DNA from: Chondrosia reniformis
Taxonomy: Eukaryota; Porifera; Demospongiae; Chondrillida; Chondrillidae
Length of the DNA: 64,000 nt
Reading direction: 5' to 3'
Assembly: GCA_947172415.1 (NCBI GenBank)
Contig: OX359190.1
Span: 2,108,001-2,172,000, forward strand
Shown here in pieces: positions 59,679 through 64,000 of the stretch. Position numbers and translations under genes: made by a program. Below the pieces are notes generated by a model, which was not told where the DNA came from, made no database searches, and worked only from the letters and a program-made list of their open reading frames with translations. Every line of letters starts with the position of its first letter. Positions within the stretch are counted from its first letter, which is position 1.

Positions 59679-62600
59679 ATGAACGAAGATAAAGTGAGTT
59701 CACTTAACTGGTCTCTTGTGAGTAAAAGATGGGCGGAGCCGCCCGGAATCGAACGGTCTGACTGCGTCTCCTACACTCATTTAAAAAGACACAGATATCG
59801 CAAGTAAACCTGCTCTGTCGGGACGTAGCTGGCATATCTTTACAGAGACTGCATGTAGTTTCTGTTCGATTGGGTTTGTTTAGACTGTAGTTTTAAACCA
59901 GTCAACTATACGTATAAAGACACAAGCGATTCATATCCTTTTAGGGGACAAGTTAGAAAGCGAGGAACTGATTCCGTAATCTTTCCGTAACTGAATCACC
60001 TCTCTGTTGCTCTACTGGTGGCAATTACTTTATCACTGTATATTCGTACGTTATGAAGTTTACTAACTTGACTACATATGAGCCATGCATGCACTTTAAG
60101 ACAAGGTTTACGTTAAGAATATTTAGACAAGAAGATTTACGGTACTTACAGACCTCAAAGTGTTCTTACAATAAGCTGCTACAGAACTTGCTCCTTCCAT
60201 GTCATTCAGTTCCTCCAAGCAGTGAATATTATCTTTTCTTTCTTGTCTCTAATTAGGTATTTCAAAGTGACCTCCTGACAGCTGGAGGAGGTCACGTCCT
60301 CAAACCAACTGAAATACCGGAAATGCCTATTGGAATCAATTTTGGCAAAGCTCTTGTACACAATCAAAGAGTTTGTGTCTGCGGAGCGAAGAGAGGAGAC
60401 CAGAGTGTATTTGTCTACAAAAAGCAGATAGTTCAGATTTACGATGTTAAAACCAATAAATGGTCAACACTACCTTCATCTCCGTATTCTTACAGTGGAG
60501 CCACCATCATAAATGATCAGTTAACTCTGATAGGAGGTGAAGACACTCATTACACTCCTACAAGCAAGCTAGTGACATGGACAGGTGAAGAATGGTTAGA
60601 GCTATATCCTCCAATGCACACTGCCCGATCCATTCCAGGTGTTCTTGCTATTGGAGACTTAGTAATTGTGTCAGGAGGATATGGAGCAGATGGAAAAGAA
60701 GTAGACACAATTGAATTCCTGGATATTAAGACTAAAAAGTGGATCCAGTTGAATCTGAAACTTCCTCGATCATTATCACTACACCACATGGCATTGTGTG
60801 GTGAATACATTTACATCTACTGGGATGGATATTTTTGGAGAATGAATAAGAAGAATTTTATGGCTTCATTTACAACTAATGATGTACATCACTGGGAACA
60901 GCTCAAGGATGCACTAGGGAACAGTTCACTATTACAATACAGCACCCTACCAGTCGTAGTAGGTCCATATGGAATCTTCATTTTCGAGAAGATGAAGTGG
61001 ACACAAATTAGTAAAGAAACGTCTTATTACAGCAATTGTACGGCTTCCCTCAACGGAACTACTTTTCTCACCATTGGAGGAGGATCTGGAGGATTTCTCG
61101 GAGGACAATATCAGACAAGAGCAGTACAGTACGATATTGCAGTTGAGGTTAGTAACTTATTTAATTACAAAACATTACATAAGGTATTAAAAAGTCTTGT
61201 TAATATTAGTTGCGCGCTTCGCGTGCACTTTCTCCTTCAAATAGAAACATTAGAAGGTTTTATTTCCTTCGTTAGAGTCACCTAACTTGTGCGCTCAGTG
61301 TACACGAAGCGCATGTCAATGTTAACAAGACTTGTATTGCTTTAATGTTCTCGTAAGAGTGTGTTCTACGAGCGCTCTCACGAGTTTAAGTGGTAACTTG
61401 ATTCCACTAACGAAGACTGTTAACTCTTCTTGCTCTTAGCATTTGAAGGAGAGTGTGTACGTTTTATTATAAAAGTGCCAAGTTTTAAAACAGTTTCTTG
61501 TCGCGCTACACATGTAATTTAAGAGAAAGTAGTTTTATAGAAGTTCTAAGTTGTAAATCGGCATTTAGACCTACACTTGGAATTAATTTAACATCCTGTG
61601 TACGTTCGTGTGATTAATTATAACTATGCAGTAGTGTTGGTTGTAGACACAATTAATAAACTACTTCCTCAACAATACTGCTACAAAGTTTATTTGGCAG
61701 TCTAAAGTCGGCCATTTTACCAATGAAAAATAGTCGTCAACGTCTTAGGAAGATATTACTAAAGAGATGTTGCTTTCTTAAATTAGGTTTTCCTTGTTAA
61801 AGTGTATGAAAGGTAAATAAAGGCTAATAGATTTATCTATTACCCTTTGAATGTTTTGAAAATTATTCATGTGTATACAGCTAGGTACTACGTATTGACT
61901 CCTACAATGACTTGAGATGTGTTTGTTTCATATAATATTGAACCATAACTTTAAATAGTTTGAATGCTTTTTTTATAAAATGCTATTCCAAAGCTGTAGT
62001 GTACGTAGGTGTATAAGAGTAATAACATGTATTCTTAGGAGGAAGACACTAGCTTGAAGGAGGGAGACACTAGCTTGAAGGAGGGAGACACTAACTTGAA
62101 GGAGGGAGACACTAGCTTGAAGGAGGGAGACACTAGCTTGAAGGAGGGAGACACTAGCTTGAAGGAGGGAGACACTAGCTTGAAGGAGGGAGACACTAGT
62201 TTGAAGGAGGGAGGCACTAGCTTGAAGGAGGGAGACACTAGCTTGAAGGATGAATTTATCATTTTCAAGGTAGGTTTGTTGAAGTTTATTTTGATATTTT
62301 TACTGATATATTGTCATGTTGTAGGAGAAGGAAATGAAGGAGAAGCAGACATTGATTGATCAAGTAGAGAGATTGAAGCAATCTGAAAGAGAGTACGAGC
62401 TAAAGGTCAAAGAACTGATGAAGAGAAACACTCAGTTGAAGGTACGGTATCCTACTGTAACACCTCCCACACCTCTGCTGATTTAACCTGGCTGGATGTA
62501 TTAACACTGCCTGCACACAACATCACTAGTTATCCACCAGTTTACACCTAATAGAGTAAGGATTACTTCTGTAACTGCTTCCAACTTATCTTTTGATGGT

Positions 62601-63946
62601 TCGTCTTTTGACTTTTTGGACATCTAAAGACGCAGTTTGGTAAATATTTTGTTGACAAAAGGTTTACCAATTAAACTGTGTCTTTAGATGTCGAAAGATG
62701 AACCTTCCAAAAGATACAGTACATATGGGACATACAGACACTTTGTTAAATAGATAGGTCAATTGAAGTCTCATCCTGACTGGTGAAAGTACATTGTGGA
62801 CTAGAGAGCCAATAGTGCACTGACATTACATATTATTTACAAATTTAATGAGTTTCACCTTTTGACTTTTGTTTATAGGAATCTACAGCAAATTAACACA
62901 TCTCATGTATGTACATAGATATATTTGTATGTTACCACTGCTAGTCTGTTGGAAATGCCTAATTTCCAATATATATTCAGTATCTTAAGATCTGGTGCTT
63001 AATGTGTCCACCTTTTTAATGTACTTTCTATGATGCAATTTTGAATTAACTGTATAATTTTTGAGTAAGAGTATTTGAAATTTGTTTAAATCTTTCTACA
63101 AATGCTACATCTCACTTCCATTGATATATGCTCTGTTGTGTGTATATACAGACGGAAGTAACTGATTTGAGCAGCAAAGGAACAGAGACACAACAGAAAA
63201 ACATTGGACTTCTTGAGGTATTAGGACACTGGAGAGGATTTATATTGTGTTATTTGACTTACAGGCTCTTAATACTGTAGGAGAGGATAGCTGAACTGAC
63301 CAGAGAACTGAGAGACACTCAGAAAGACAATCTACACCTGAAAGAACGTAATAATGATTTGAAGGAATCCAACATTGAATTAAAGGAGTCCAACATTGAA
63401 TTAAAGGAATCCATTTCAGAATTGAGGAAAACAAATTTAGATTTAAGGGATTCCAATAGCCAGACTACTGTAAATATCACTGTTGACATGTGATCAATAC
63501 ATATGTTATTTAATTTACTTGTCCAATCTTCTTATTGTAGGAGAGGATAGCTGCACTGACCAGTGAACTGAGAGACGCTCAAAGGAATGTAGCTGAACTG
63601 ACCAGAGAACTGAGAGATGCTCAGAAAGACAATCTACACCTGAAAGAGCGTAATAGTGATTTGAAGGAGTCCAACAGCCAGTCTACTGTGAGTGTCACTG
63701 TTGACATGTAATGAATATGGTTTTTGATCAATCCCCTTATATTGATATAGGAGAAGTTGGCTGAACTGACCAGAGAACTGAGAGATGCTCAAAGGAATGT
63801 AGAGAGACTAGAAGTTTACATAGAAAAAGGTATCAAAAGTTAGCTAGTATAGTGCTGTTTTGCAAAGAAATGTACTAGACTTGTTAATTGAGCTATTTGA
63901 TTCATTTCTACTATTTAGAAAAGCAAAGCAAAGGAGAATTAATGAG
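59679..63946 (+). CDS. KHD gene 6: kelch - heptad - coiled coil, 3' end outside window
   Basis: Exons: 59679-59693 (MNEDK), 60257-61147 (kelch, 297 codons, the longest), 62039-62269 (10 heptads), 62325-62441, 63152-63217, 63281-63469, 63541-63687, 63751-63829, 63919-63946, leaving phase 2 for the Death-domain exon beyond base 64000. No stop. The kelch exon shares the GDQSVFVYKK insertion with gene 4 and has an enlarged loop in the last blade (GGGSGGFLGGQYQTR). The coiled-coil part is short: the exons TRLQQQQ... and SSLEASL... are missing. Exon 63751 instead ends with a new donor, AAAAAG|GTATCA, 15 bases before the old gttagc donor position, and this restores the phase (1) needed by the next exon. 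Confidence 0.85.
62039..62269 (+). repeat. coding heptad array, 10 repeats plus constant end
   Basis: 11 x 21 bases; almost all units EGDTSLK, ending DEFIIFK. Confidence 0.9.
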
Positions 63947-64000
63947 GTGAGTATATATAGAAGCAATTGTGCATAAATCCTTAAGTGAGTATGTATAAGC

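Noticed and set aside
60053-60256. Open frame MKFTNLTTYEP... before each kelch exon
   Set aside because: It lies in intron 1 and runs into the acceptor with a stop. Gene 1 lacks the ATG and gene 2 reads differently, so the similarity is due to duplication, not coding constraint.

Overview
This is metazoan nuclear DNA: AT-rich, with short GT-AG introns, exons that mostly start and end between codons, and genes with animal homologues (ATXN7L3/Sgf11, ELOVL, Death domain, collagen Gly-X-Y, a Penelope-like retroelement). The compact introns, tandem gene families and stand-alone Death-domain architectures suggest an early-branching animal, most likely a demosponge. That assignment is inference from content.

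The window is dominated by a tandem family that I call KHD (kelch - heptad repeat - coiled coil - Death domain). Five members are recognisable (336-5284, 12407-18946, 33622-40407, 45907-53702, 59679-63946 and beyond), plus one fragment (32280-32620) and one orphan first exon (24142). Each gene has a 15-base first coding exon, one long exon for a six-bladed kelch propeller, an exon that is a coding 21-base minisatellite (2, 18, 7, 8, 58 or 10 seven-residue repeats), a series of short coiled-coil exons in phase 0, and a final Death-domain exon. The splice phases I traced are consistent across every copy. Two Death-domain classes occur: A (genes at 336 and 45907) and B (genes at 12407 and 33622). 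The gene at 59679 runs off the window and its kelch domain predicts class B.

Between the KHD genes lie repeated neighbours. After class A genes come an ELOVL-type fatty acid elongase copy and a minus-strand ATXN7L3/Sgf11 copy (SAGA deubiquitinase module). After class B genes comes a 1.6 kb non-coding spacer. All ELOVL and ATXN7L3 copies carry frameshifts, stops or truncations, so they look like passengers of the segmental duplication. Upstream of the KHD promoters sit minus-strand collagen-like fragments and a small inverted-repeat element.

The stretch from 24.2 to 32.2 kb interrupts the array. It holds a 5'-truncated, frameshifted Penelope-like element (RT plus GIY-YIG) with a hammerhead ribozyme motif, several direct duplications, and one unidentified 178-residue ORF (29863-30399).

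The main point of interest is the KHD family. Comparison of the five kelch exons puts most differences in the short loops that flank the strands of each blade, on a nearly constant framework, next to a length-variable heptad linker and a signalling Death domain. This is what a diversifying recognition receptor or adaptor might look like, but the function is inference.
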